Origin: CBINFS01 sp966250015
Lineage (GTDB): Bacteria; Bacteroidota; Rhodothermia; Rhodothermales; DASSAV01
Reading direction: 5' to 3'
Length of the DNA stretch: 15,020 nt
NCBI GenBank assembly: GCA_966250015.1
Contig: CBINFS010000068.1
Location: forward strand, 1-15,020
The translations under genes were made by a program, and so were the position numbers. Below the pieces are notes generated by a model that was given only the letters and a program-made list of their open reading frames with translations, was not told where the DNA came from and made no database searches. Every line of letters begins with the position of its first letter. Position 1 is the first letter of the stretch. Below are positions 7,902-15,020 of this stretch, one piece after another.

Positions 7902-8060
7902 GTCATCCCGGCCCCCGAGCCGGGATCCAGGAAGTCTCGTACAATTAATACGGTTCTGCCTGGCGCAACCGCCCCATAGTTTCCGGATCAAGTCCGGAAT
8001 GACGTGTTTGTTAAGGTATTAAGTAAACAATAAGCACCTCCAAATACGCCACGAATACCT
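7902..8060. repeat. Intergenic inverted-pair repeat, SusD-proximal copy between SusD and GH3
   Basis: Hairpin GTCATCCCGG-CCCCCGAG-CCGGGAT at 7902-7926 faces TCCGG-ATCAAGT-CCGGA at 7982-7998 and ends GGAATGAC at 8003. The central ACGGTTCTGCCTGGCG matches the copy at 4998. The tail has AAGGTATT (8013-8020) and AATACCT (8054-8060) as an inverted pair. The rest of the 671-bp gap, 8061-8162, shows only an A7 tract at 8135-8141 near the SusD stop, and 7649-7730 is AT-rich with no gene. Confidence 0.75.
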
Positions 8061-8162
8061 CAGTAACACGTCTTCCCCACCGTTACGGACATATCGCTCT
8101 ACGTACGAACCGACAGATTAACGTGAGCGAATGGAAAAAAACAATCCTTTTTGGCCCGCACG

Positions 8163-10019
8163 TCAGTAACCGGGGTTTTGCGTGATCAGGCCGCCGCTCA
8201 GGTCGATCTCGCTCGTCGGGATCGGGTAGCGATTGTGTTTCCCTTCGACGAAGGGAATCCCGAGCGCGTTCAGGAGCTGGGCGGCGCGGCCCTGGCGGAC
8301 GATGTCGAAAAAGCGGTGCTGCTCGAGGGCCAGCTCGACACGCCGCTCGTGCCAGATGGCTTCAAGCAGGTCCTGTCCCGATGCCGTCACGTCGGGAAGC
8401 AGCGGCGCCGCCGTGATTGTCGCCTGGATGGTCTCGGTGGTCGTCGCCACGCCGTCTCCCTCACGGGTTTGCCTGACCCGCAGGATCGTAACCGGAACCT
8501 GCTCGCCGGGTGCAAGGCCCGCAGTTGCGCTGTTGTAATCGTTCAGGTTATTGATTGGCGTTCCGCCCACCGACGTGATCACGTCCATGTTTTCGGCGTA
8601 TTCGACGACGGCAGGGGTTGTAAAGAACGAGATCACAGTGGACTGGAGGCCGGCGTCGGCGGCCGGGCTGTCGGGGTGGACGTACCGCGCGAAAACGCGG
8701 TTGCCGGTCGTGAGGCCTAGCCGGTCCGTCGCGATCTCGTCGGCCATCTGTTCGGGCTGGATGCCGAGCGTCGCCTGGCGCCCTTCACGACGAGCCTGGC
8801 GGACCATGTTCAGTAAGCGCCTCGCCTCGCCCTCGTTGCCGTTTCGGAAGGCCGCTTCGGCAGCGATCAGGATCACGTCGGAGTAACGGAGCCGACGGAT
8901 GTTGACGCCGCTGTTCCCGCTCCCGCCCGGCGAGTCGAGCGGCGGCTGGGCTTTCTCGTTGTACCGGTTGACGGGCACCTGCTGGTTGATCCGGACGAAC
9001 GCGCCCGAGCCGTCGGGGATCATCTCCCACTCGTAAAGGATTGTCGCCTGCTGACGCGGGTCGCCCGGCTCGAACGCCGCTTCGAGGTCCGTCGTCGGGA
9101 CGTTGAAGCCCCACCCGAGGTTCGGCTCGCCGCGGACGCCCTGCACCTGCGCATACTGGCTCCCGGCTCCACCTTCTTCGAGGGCCACCGTCGACGCCTC
9201 AAAAACCGACTCCGGTCCGTGCTCCCCGGATTGCCGGAAGATGCCCCAGTAATCGTCCACGAGGCTGTACTCGCCCGAGTCGATTACCTGGCGTGCGTAC
9301 AGCTCGGCTTCGGCATAGTCGCCCCGGAAGAGATTCACCTTTGCGAGCAGCCCGCGTGCGGCGCCCTTGGTCGCGCGCCCGACGTCCGACGCGCTGTAGG
9401 CCGACTTTTCGGGCAGCACCTCGATCGCTTCCTTGAGGTCCTGCTCGATCAGGTCGTAGATCTCCTCCTCGCTCGCACGGGGAAGCTGGTACGGGCCGTC
9501 GTCGAGCGGCTCCGTGATCAGGGGCACGCCGCCGAATGCCCGCACGAGGAAGAAGTAAAAGTAAGCCCGGAGAAACTTGTTTTCGGCGATCAGCCGGGCT
9601 TTGAGCTGTTCGTCCATCTCAACGTTGGGGATGCCGCGGATTGCCGTGTTTGCGCGGTGAACGCCCTGGAAGTAGCCTTGCCAGGTATCGTTGAACGCGA
9701 TGTTGCCGGCGTCGTGCGTCATGTCGTCGAGGTCGCCGAGGAAGTCCGCGTCGGTGGGCGTGCTACCCTTGTGGGCGTCGTCGCCAGCGATGTCGGTCAT
9801 GCCGATCCAGGCGAAGACGTGCACGTTCCAGTCGCGGAGCTTGGCGTAGGTCGCGTTGGTCGCCCAGAGGGCGTGGTCCTGCGTCTCGAAAAAGCTCTCC
9901 GAAGTGAGCTCGCCCAACGGCTCACTCGCCAGGAAGTCGTCACAGCCGGCCACCGAAAGCCCGGCGATGACGAGTCCGGCGAGGATCAGGGCGCCGAGTG
10001 TTAGTTTACGTGTCTTCAT
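8163..10019 (-). CDS. susD-like: SusD/RagB-family glycan-binding lipoprotein with an inserted PDZ domain
   Basis: A 618-residue surface lipoprotein that, with SusC, forms the lid of the outer-membrane oligosaccharide importer. The ATG at 10019 gives a signal peptide ending LSVAGC (Cys26); an ATG at 10070 overlapping the SusC stop would add 17 hydrophilic residues. SusD hallmarks are present: an N-terminal segment with FLASEPLGELT, helices with AENKFLRAYFYFFLVRAFGG (about 146-165), RATKGAARGLLAKVNLFRGD near 215-234, RRLRYSDVILIAAEAA near 375-390, then late AIWHERRVELALEQHRFFDI and the family-like end YPIPTSEIDL...TQNPGY. Residues about 418-539 are foreign to the family and read as a PDZ domain, which accounts for the excess over the usual 500-550 residues. 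The frame is unbroken. It sits 50 bp after SusC, so it is co-transcribed. Confidence 0.95.
   Translation of the reverse strand: MKTRKLTLGALILAGLVIAGLSVAGCDDFLASEPLGELTSESFFETQDHALWATNATYAKLRDWNVHVFAWIGMTDIAGDDAHKGSTPTDADFLGDLDDMTHDAGNIAFNDTWQGYFQGVHRANTAIRGIPNVEMDEQLKARLIAENKFLRAYFYFFLVRAFGGVPLITEPLDDGPYQLPRASEEEIYDLIEQDLKEAIEVLPEKSAYSASDVGRATKGAARGLLAKVNLFRGDYAEAELYARQVIDSGEYSLVDDYWGIFRQSGEHGPESVFEASTVALEEGGAGSQYAQVQGVRGEPNLGWGFNVPTTDLEAAFEPGDPRQQATILYEWEMIPDGSGAFVRINQQVPVNRYNEKAQPPLDSPGGSGNSGVNIRRLRYSDVILIAAEAAFRNGNEGEARRLLNMVRQARREGRQATLGIQPEQMADEIATDRLGLTTGNRVFARYVHPDSPAADAGLQSTVISFFTTPAVVEYAENMDVITSVGGTPINNLNDYNSATAGLAPGEQVPVTILRVRQTREGDGVATTTETIQATITAAPLLPDVTASGQDLLEAIWHERRVELALEQHRFFDIVRQGRAAQLLNALGIPFVEGKHNRYPIPTSEIDLSGGLITQNPGY
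8403..8771 (-). other. PDZ-like domain inserted in SusD (domain feature)
   Basis: This part of the SusD gene encodes residues about 417-539. It has the order of an HtrA-type PDZ domain: an entry strand LGIQPEQMADE, then RLGLTTGNRVFARYV, then PDSPAADAGLQ, a longer loop, then DVITSVGGTPINNLNDY, an SATAGLAPGEQVPVTILRV helix-strand, and a closing strand ETIQATITAAP. It begins after the helix LLNMVRQARREG and ends before LPDVTASGQDLLEAI, where normal SusD sequence resumes. PDZ domains bind C-terminal or internal peptide segments of partner proteins; the ligand here is unknown. Confidence 0.85.
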
Positions 10020-10069
10020 ATTGTCATCCGTATGTGCAGGGCAGTCGCCCTGCCGGTCCTCGATACTCA

Positions 10070-13000
10070 TTAGAACGAAGTCGTGACGCCTACCGTGATC
10101 GTTCGCGCGATCGGGTAAACCCCGGTGTCAATGCCCGTTGCGATGACCGAGGTACCCGCGATCTCAGGCGTGTAGCCGGAGTAGTCGGTGATCGTAAAGG
10201 CATTGGCGACGTTGACGTACACCCGCATGCGCGACATGCCGATCCGTCTGCTGATTTCGTACGGCAGCGAGTAGCCGAGCGCGACGTTGCGCAGCTTGAA
10301 GAAGGAGCCGTCTTCGAGGAAGCGTTCGGAGGGCAGGTAGTTGTGCCCTGCGTTGGTCACACGCGGCTCGAAGTTGCTTGTCCCCGGCCCGGTCCAGCGA
10401 TCGAGGTACGACGCCTCGAAGTTGTCGAGGCCGAAGCGCTGCGTCTTTTTGCCGTTGAGCACCATGTTGCCCGTCTGGCCGGTGAAGGCTACCGACAGGT
10501 CAAAGCCCCCGTAAGCGAGGTCGAGGTTGATGCCGTAGATGAAGTCGGGTATCGGCGAGCCGAGGTAGGTCCGGTCGTCGGCGTTGACCACCCCGTCGGG
10601 CTGTCCGGTGAGCTCGCCGGTCTCGGGGTCGCGGCCGTTGATGTCGGCGTACCGGATGTCGCCCGGCACCTCGACGCCACGTTTCGGGAGGGTGGCAACC
10701 TCCTCTTCGTTCTGGAAGACGCCCGCCACCTTGTAGCCGTAGAAGGCGCCGATGGGCAAGCCGACCGCCGTTCGCGTGGTTGGCGAGAACGCGCCGAGGC
10801 CGCCGGCGAAGATCTCCTCACGCCCGCCGCCGAGCTCGAGCACCTCGTTGTCGATGGTCGACGCGACGAGGCCCAGCCGGTAGTCGAATCGGCTCACCGC
10901 GCCGCCCCAGTTGACGCTGAAGTCGAAGCCCCTGTTACGCACCTTCGCCGCGTTGACGAACGGCTGCGTGTTCACCCCTACGTAGTTCGGGATCGGGACC
11001 TGAACGAGGATGCCGTCGGTGGTGCGGGAGTACCAGTCCACCACGAACTGTAGCTGGTCGTCGAGGAGCCCGAACTCGAGGCCGATGTCCGTCTGCGTCA
11101 CTTCTTCCCACTGCACACTCGGGTTGGCGAGGGCGATGAGGCTTGCGCCGAACGCGAGGTTTTCCTCGAGTCCAAACACGGCGTTCAGGTTGCCCGTCGC
11201 GATGGGAATACCCGGGTAAGACCCGATCTTGTCGTTGCCGATCTGGCCCCAGCTCGCGCGGAGCTTGAGGTTGCTGATGGCGTCGATCCCCGAAAAGAAA
11301 GGCTCCTCTGAGATACGCCAGCCGACGGCGAACGACGGAAAGTAGCCGTAGCGGTTTGCCTCACCGAAACGTGACGACCCGTCGGCGCGGAACGAAACGG
11401 TGAAGAGGTACCGGTCGAGGAAGCTGTAGTTCGTCCGGAAGAGGTACGAGAGCATGCTCCAGTCGAAGGCGGTGTTCTCGTTCGATTGCCCTTCGGCGTC
11501 ACCCGCGTTCAGGTACCAGAGGGCCTTGTTTTCGCCGACGATGTTCACCCGCCTACCGCCAAGCGTTTCACTCCGGAACTCCTGCCCCGTGATCCCGACG
11601 AGGGTTTCGATCTCGTGCTCACCGAAGGTCTGGTTGTACGTAAGCGTGTTTTCCCACAGCCACGACGAGTTTTCGGTGGTCCTTACGGTGAGGGAGCTCT
11701 GCTCGGCCTGCTGAGTGGGCGAGACGAAGTAGCGGGGGACGAACGTCCGGTTGCGCGCCCTGTCGTAGTCGATGCCGAAGCTCGACCGGAAGGTGAAGTG
11801 GTCGAGGAAGCTGGCGTCGACGAACAGGTTGCCGAGCAAACGACCGCCAGAGCGCCCGTTGCGCGTGTAGAAGATCCGCGCTTCCGGGTTGCCGACCGAG
11901 CTGCGCACCGACACGTCGGTAAAGCTGCCGTCGGGATTAAAAGGCGGGAGGGTCGGGTCGGCGTGGTAGGCCGCGGTGACGAGTCCGTTGTCGGCCGAGG
12001 TGCCCGTAGTGTAGATGAACGCGAGGTTGTGGCCGAAAGAGATGGCCTCGGTCAGGTTGTAGTTGTTGTTTGCCCTGAAGGAGGCGCGCTCGAAGTCCGA
12101 GTTGCGCAAGATGCCCTCCTCGCGGGTGTAGTTGGCGCTGAAGTTGTACGAGATCCGGTCGGTGCCGCCGTAGGCCGAGAGCTGGTAGTTCTGGATGGGA
12201 GCGGTCTGGAAGACCTGGTCCTGCCAATCGGTGCCCTCTCCGAGGGCGTCCGGGTTTTCGAATGGCGGAGGATTCCCCTCGTTCTGCGCCAGCTCGTTGG
12301 CGAGCATCGCGTACTCACGGGCGTTTGCCAGCTCGATCTTGCTCATCACCTGCTGCTGGCCGTAATAGGCTTCGAAGCCGAAGATGGTGCCGGCATTCCG
12401 GACGCCCTGTCGCGTGGTGATGATGACGACGCCGTTTGCCCCGCGGCTGCCGTAAATCGCCGTCGCAGAGGCATCCTTGAGGACGTCGACCGTCTCGATG
12501 TCGCTTGGGTTGAGGAACGAGATGTCGTCGGTGAGCATGCCGTCGACGACGTAGAGAGGCGACGCGTTGTTGAGCGTGCCGACGCCACGGATGCGGACGA
12601 CGGCGTCCGCGCCCGGTTCACCCGACGACGGCGTGATCTGCATCCCGGCCACCTTGCCCTGGAGTGCCTCGATCGCGGTGGGGGTCGGGATCTGGGCGAT
12701 CTGGTCGCCCCTGACGCTCGATACGGACCCCGTCAGGTCGCGTCGCTCCTGCGTCCCGTAGCCAATCACCACGACCTCTTCGAGGCCGATCGCACTCTGG
12801 CCGAGCTCGAAGTTGACCGTGGTGGTTTCGCCGGGCGTTACCGTGATGCCGGTGACCTGCTGGCTGACGAACCCGATGAACGAGGCGGTCAGCGAGTAGG
12901 TGCCCGGTGATACGTTCTGGATGACGTAGTTGCCATCGATGTCGCTGCTTGCGCCCCGGGTCGTGCCGTCGATGACGACGTTGACCCCGGGCAACGGTTC

Positions 13001-13108
13001 ACCGGTATCCGCGTCCGTAACGACACCCGCGATCTGGCCCGTCTGTGCGAAGGCTATCGTCGCGGGTAAAAGTAGAGAAAACAGGAATAGAAGCCGTTTT
13101 TTGATCAT
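10070..13108 (-). CDS. susC-like: SusC/RagA-family TonB-dependent outer-membrane importer
   Basis: A 1012-residue TonB-dependent channel that, with SusD as lid, takes oligosaccharides across the outer membrane using TonB-ExbBD energy. A signal peptide (to about residue 21, ATIAFAQ) is followed by a carboxypeptidase-regulatory-like beta domain (about 24-103, GVVTDADTGEPLPGVNV) and the plug (about 110-235). SusC signatures are clear: EEVVVIGYGTQERRDLTGSV, LYVVDGML and DVLKDASATAIYGSRGANGV. The rest is the beta-barrel, ending in an aromatic residue (VTTSF), as usual for barrel insertion. No N-terminal STN domain is present, so there is no sign of anti-sigma signalling; this fits control by the LacI gene 46 bp upstream. 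The start is strongly supported by AAAGGAGGA seven bases from the ATG. The stop codon overlaps an ATG (TAATG), but SusD probably starts 51 bp later. Confidence 0.97.
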   Translation of the reverse strand: MIKKRLLFLFSLLLPATIAFAQTGQIAGVVTDADTGEPLPGVNVVIDGTTRGASSDIDGNYVIQNVSPGTYSLTASFIGFVSQQVTGITVTPGETTTVNFELGQSAIGLEEVVVIGYGTQERRDLTGSVSSVRGDQIAQIPTPTAIEALQGKVAGMQITPSSGEPGADAVVRIRGVGTLNNASPLYVVDGMLTDDISFLNPSDIETVDVLKDASATAIYGSRGANGVVIITTRQGVRNAGTIFGFEAYYGQQQVMSKIELANAREYAMLANELAQNEGNPPPFENPDALGEGTDWQDQVFQTAPIQNYQLSAYGGTDRISYNFSANYTREEGILRNSDFERASFRANNNYNLTEAISFGHNLAFIYTTGTSADNGLVTAAYHADPTLPPFNPDGSFTDVSVRSSVGNPEARIFYTRNGRSGGRLLGNLFVDASFLDHFTFRSSFGIDYDRARNRTFVPRYFVSPTQQAEQSSLTVRTTENSSWLWENTLTYNQTFGEHEIETLVGITGQEFRSETLGGRRVNIVGENKALWYLNAGDAEGQSNENTAFDWSMLSYLFRTNYSFLDRYLFTVSFRADGSSRFGEANRYGYFPSFAVGWRISEEPFFSGIDAISNLKLRASWGQIGNDKIGSYPGIPIATGNLNAVFGLEENLAFGASLIALANPSVQWEEVTQTDIGLEFGLLDDQLQFVVDWYSRTTDGILVQVPIPNYVGVNTQPFVNAAKVRNRGFDFSVNWGGAVSRFDYRLGLVASTIDNEVLELGGGREEIFAGGLGAFSPTTRTAVGLPIGAFYGYKVAGVFQNEEEVATLPKRGVEVPGDIRYADINGRDPETGELTGQPDGVVNADDRTYLGSPIPDFIYGINLDLAYGGFDLSVAFTGQTGNMVLNGKKTQRFGLDNFEASYLDRWTGPGTSNFEPRVTNAGHNYLPSERFLEDGSFFKLRNVALGYSLPYEISRRIGMSRMRVYVNVANAFTITDYSGYTPEIAGTSVIATGIDTGVYPIARTITVGVTTSF

Positions 13109-13115
13109 GGTGCAT

Positions 13116-13124
13116 TCCTCCTTT
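13116..13124 (-). promoter_or_regulatory. Strong Shine-Dalgarno site of SusC
   Basis: Coding-strand AAAGGAGGA, seven bases before the ATG at 13108. It fixes the SusC start and shows that this organism uses classical Shine-Dalgarno initiation for at least some genes, unlike Bacteroides, where such sites are weak. Confidence 0.8.
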
Positions 13125-13154
13125 CCATTCGTTAACTATCATGCACACAAGGGG

Positions 13155-14192
13155 TTAGGGGGGTGAGCCGGCGACGTCCTCCGCGTCGTTCGCGAGGTAT
13201 CCACCGGTGGATTCTCGAATGACGAGGTGCGTGGGGAGCACCCTGTGGCGCCGGACATGGCCGCCGCAGGAGCGTATGGCGTCGTGCAGGGCGATCATGG
13301 CCTCTGCGCCAAGATCACAGATGGGTGCGTGTACGGAGCTGAGTGAAGGCGTGACGAACCGCGCTACGGGAAGGTCGTCGAAGCCGGCGACGGCTACGTC
13401 GTCGGGCACCTTGAGGCCGGTTTCAAGAAATGCGCGCATGGCCCCGATGGCCATCGAATCATTCGAGGCGAACACGGCCGTCGGCCGGACGGGCAGCTCA
13501 AGGAGCCGCAGCGCCGCTTCATAGCCGCTCGCCTCGGTGAAGTCGCCTTCGACGACGAGGCCGTCTTCGTCGAGCTTTTCAGCAGCGAGCGCGGCGCGGT
13601 AACCGGCTAGGCGTTCGCGGGCATCGATGTCGTGCGGCGGTCCGTGAATGATCGCCACTCTTTGGTGCCCGCGCCGGCAAAGGTGCCGGACCATCCGCTG
13701 CGCCCCGCCGTAATTGTCGATCCGGAAGGCGTCGAACCGGCCATCTTCGTCCGAGTGATTCAACAGCACGACTGGCACGTCGCGAAGGATGTTCTCCAGG
13801 ATCGTCTCAACGTCGATGTTTTGCGCCATCACGATCAGCCCGTCTATCCGCCCCACCATAGCCGCCAGTGCGGTCTCCGCCTCATGCGGCTCGCCGTGCA
13901 GGCTTGCGACCAGCAGCTGGTAGCCGCCGCTCCGCGCCTGCCGGTCGACCCCCCGGATCACGTCCGAGTAAAACTCGCCGTAGGAATCCGGCAGCAGGAG
14001 ACCGACGACGTTCGTCTTGCTCGTGCTCAGAATGCGGGCTGCGCTGTTGGGCAGGAAGCGGAGCTGGCGTACCGCCTCCTCCACCCGGCGCCGCGTCTCG
14101 ACGTGCACCGGGCCTTTATGGTTTAGTACACGTGAAACGGTCGCCGTAGATACACCGGCAAGGCCGGCGACGTCTTTAATCGTGATACCCAT
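13155..14192 (-). CDS. LacI-family transcriptional regulator of the locus
   Basis: A 345-residue sugar-responsive repressor or activator. The N-terminal helix-turn-helix is textbook LacI: ITIKDVAGLAGVSTATVSRV followed by LNHKG and the hinge region RFLPNSAARIL. The effector domain has the periplasmic-binding-protein fold, with RIDGLIV, IDNYGGAQRMVRHL, RRGHQRVAIIHGP, FASNDSMAIGAMRAF and VAGFDDLPVARFVTPSLSSV. I use the ATG at 14192 because it puts MGITIKDVA at the start; an in-frame GTG at 14291 would add 33 residues not found in the family and overlap the operator region. No strong Shine-Dalgarno site is visible. It is the first gene of the set and is 46 bp from SusC, so it probably controls its own synthesis and that of SusCD. 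The effector is likely a product of the glycan, but cannot be read from sequence. Confidence 0.95.
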   Translation of the reverse strand: MGITIKDVAGLAGVSTATVSRVLNHKGPVHVETRRRVEEAVRQLRFLPNSAARILSTSKTNVVGLLLPDSYGEFYSDVIRGVDRQARSGGYQLLVASLHGEPHEAETALAAMVGRIDGLIVMAQNIDVETILENILRDVPVVLLNHSDEDGRFDAFRIDNYGGAQRMVRHLCRRGHQRVAIIHGPPHDIDARERLAGYRAALAAEKLDEDGLVVEGDFTEASGYEAALRLLELPVRPTAVFASNDSMAIGAMRAFLETGLKVPDDVAVAGFDDLPVARFVTPSLSSVHAPICDLGAEAMIALHDAIRSCGGHVRRHRVLPTHLVIRESTGGYLANDAEDVAGSPP

Positions 14193-14298
14193 ACTACCGG
14201 CGCGACCAACTCGGACCAGACAGACCGCCACGGGAAAAGCATCTACGGCGCGGCGGCCTTCCGGCCACTCCTCAGCCTCAAATACACCCACCGGTGAA

Positions 14299-14312
14299 TG
14301 TAATCGTTTACA
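14299..14312. promoter_or_regulatory. Candidate LacI-type operator upstream of lacI
   Basis: TGTAATCGTTTACA is a 14-bp palindrome with a central CG and one mismatched pair, the form typical of LacI-family operators. It lies 107 bp upstream of the lacI start and well placed to cover a promoter. Ligand and partner are inferred, not shown. Confidence 0.55.
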
Positions 14313-14343
14313 ATGTGCCGCGTGTTCGAACTGTTGAAGATGA

Positions 14344-14357
14344 TGTAATCGTTAGGA
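14344..14357. promoter_or_regulatory. Second, half-matching LacI operator-like site
   Basis: TGTAATCGTTAGGA repeats the first ten bases of the site at 14299 in the same orientation, centred 45 bp away. Only one half of the palindrome is kept. It could be a weak auxiliary operator for cooperative binding, or chance. Confidence 0.35.
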
Positions 14358-14455
14358 TACGGCCTTGTAACGCTTTGGAACGCGGCGATCCTTGCTTATC
14401 ACGAGTGAGGTGGTGTCAATGATGTGACGGGAATGTGCCCGACGCTCGCAAATGT

Positions 14456-14898
14456 GTCATCCCGACAATCAAGTTGTGAGGGATCTTCTGGAAGTGCAGC
14501 TTTGATGGTTGTTTTTTACGGACCCCATGTGCCGTTCGTCCCCACATAGGCAATTCTGGAAAATGCGTTTCATGAAGATCCTCCGTCACTACGTTCCTCA
14601 GGATTACAGGGGTGGGGTATGGTGGTCTCCTTCAGGGTTGTCATTCCGAGCGAGAGCGAGGAATCTTCCCGAAGTGCGGCCTACCCAGCTGGATACAAGG
14701 GATCGTATGTGCTGTGCGTGCCCGGACAACCATTCTCAAAGGCTGCGTTTCACGAAGATCCCTCCCCCGCTTCGCGGGATTCGGGATGACAAAGTGGGAC
14801 GCTGGCGACAGCAGTAAGCCTGGATGGTTGCCCGCACCTCTCAAAATGTCATCCTGACGAGCCTTGCGAGGAAAGATCTTCACGAAGAGCGGCCTTTC
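14456..14898. repeat. Right flanking array of alternating short palindromic repeats
   Basis: Five elements of the same family as the left flank, in strict alternation: 14456-14503 (plus), 14564-14607 (minus), 14640-14682 (plus), 14741-14790 (minus), 14848-14898 (plus), spaced by roughly 75-110 bp. The minus copy at 14564 reads GCGTTTCATGAAGATCC and ends CCTCAGGATTACA, almost the reverse complement of the left plus element at 120. Plus copies begin GTCATCC or GTCATTCC and end near GAAGTGCGGCC. The stretch 14193-14455 upstream of lacI holds the operator sites and no gene. Confidence 0.8.
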
Positions 14899-14934
14899 TG
14901 AATAGCAACAATGGTAGTCGAAAGCACCAAAATT

Positions 14935-15019
14935 GCTCCCCTGGACAGGGGAGCTGTCACGGAGTGACTGAGGGGTAGATACTTATGATTACTTCTCTTT
15001 TGCCGGGTCAAAAGAGAAG
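14935..15019. repeat. Three consecutive perfect hairpins at the window edge
   Basis: GCTCCCCT-GGAC-AGGGGAGC-type stem at 14935-14954, GTCAC-GGA-GTGAC at 14956-14968, and an 11-bp perfect stem CTTCTCTTTTG-CCGGGT-CAAAAGAGAAG at 14992-15019. They are packed in 85 bp and differ from the array beside them. The element may continue past the end of the window. No coding potential is evident. Confidence 0.7.
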
Positions 15020-15020
15020 C

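Noticed and set aside
8135..8160. Possible intrinsic terminator after SusD
   Set aside because: There is a T7 run on the coding strand, but the only stem before it is a weak A/T pairing with no GC-rich arm.
8534..8545. TGTAATCGTTCA inside SusD, like the LacI operator
   Set aside because: It lies in coding sequence for the DYN residues of the PDZ segment, and TGTAATCG-like strings also occur in other genes here (for example near 6609), so codon usage explains it.
10020..10070. SusD start at the ATG overlapping the SusC stop (TAATG)
   Set aside because: Tempting as a translational coupling site, but it would put 17 hydrophilic residues before a good lipoprotein signal peptide, and no Shine-Dalgarno site precedes it. 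The ATG at 10019 is preferred.
11486..12910. Long plus-strand open frame of 474 residues opposite SusC
   Set aside because: It lies wholly antisense to a clear SusC gene, has no recognisable domain and is rich in R, V, G, D and E as expected for a shadow of a GC-rich gene. The same applies to plus-strand frames at 986-1816, 2502-3392, 3085-4284 and 6334-7389.

Overview
The window looks like a chromosomal piece of a GC-rich Bacteroidota-type bacterium. The SusC/SusD outer-membrane uptake pair and the lipoprotein-rich glycan locus point to that phylum. High GC, a recognisable Shine-Dalgarno site before several genes, and many short interspersed palindromes suggest a Rhodothermota/Balneolota-like lineage rather than Bacteroides; the lineage is an inference.

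All seven convincing genes lie on the minus strand and form one polysaccharide utilisation locus (PUL). In transcription order they are: a LacI-family regulator (14192-13155), SusC (13108-10070), SusD (10019-8163), a GH3 beta-glucosidase (7491-5176), a family S1 sulfatase (4800-3346), a GH144/glycoamylase-type lipoprotein (3311-1875) and a PHP-domain lipoprotein (1795-533). Short gaps join LacI-SusC-SusD (46 and 50 bp) and sulfatase-GH144-PHP (34 and 79 bp). Gaps of 671 bp (SusD-GH3) and 375 bp (GH3-sulfatase) are filled with interspersed repeats and probably split the locus into three transcription blocks. A LacI-type operator palindrome and a second half-matching copy lie upstream of lacI.

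The best reading is a system for capture and breakdown of a beta-glucan, most likely a beta-1,2-glucan: GH144 enzymes characterised so far are endo-beta-1,2-glucanases, and in Bacteroides such a gene is paired with a GH3 enzyme acting on the released sophoro-oligosaccharides. SusCD would import the oligosaccharides. The sulfatase and PHP protein would fit removal of substituents, but their substrates cannot be read from sequence.

The most unusual item is the SusD protein: an HtrA-like PDZ domain of about 120 residues is inserted in frame between its helical core and its conserved C-terminal segment.

Both ends of the window (1-480 and 14456-15019) hold arrays of a short palindromic repeat in strictly alternating orientation, resembling BIME/REPIN clusters. 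A second repeat family, made of inverted pairs of GTCATCCCGG-type hairpins plus an AT-rich tail, occupies the two long internal gaps. No tRNA, rRNA, CRISPR array, transposase or phage gene was found.
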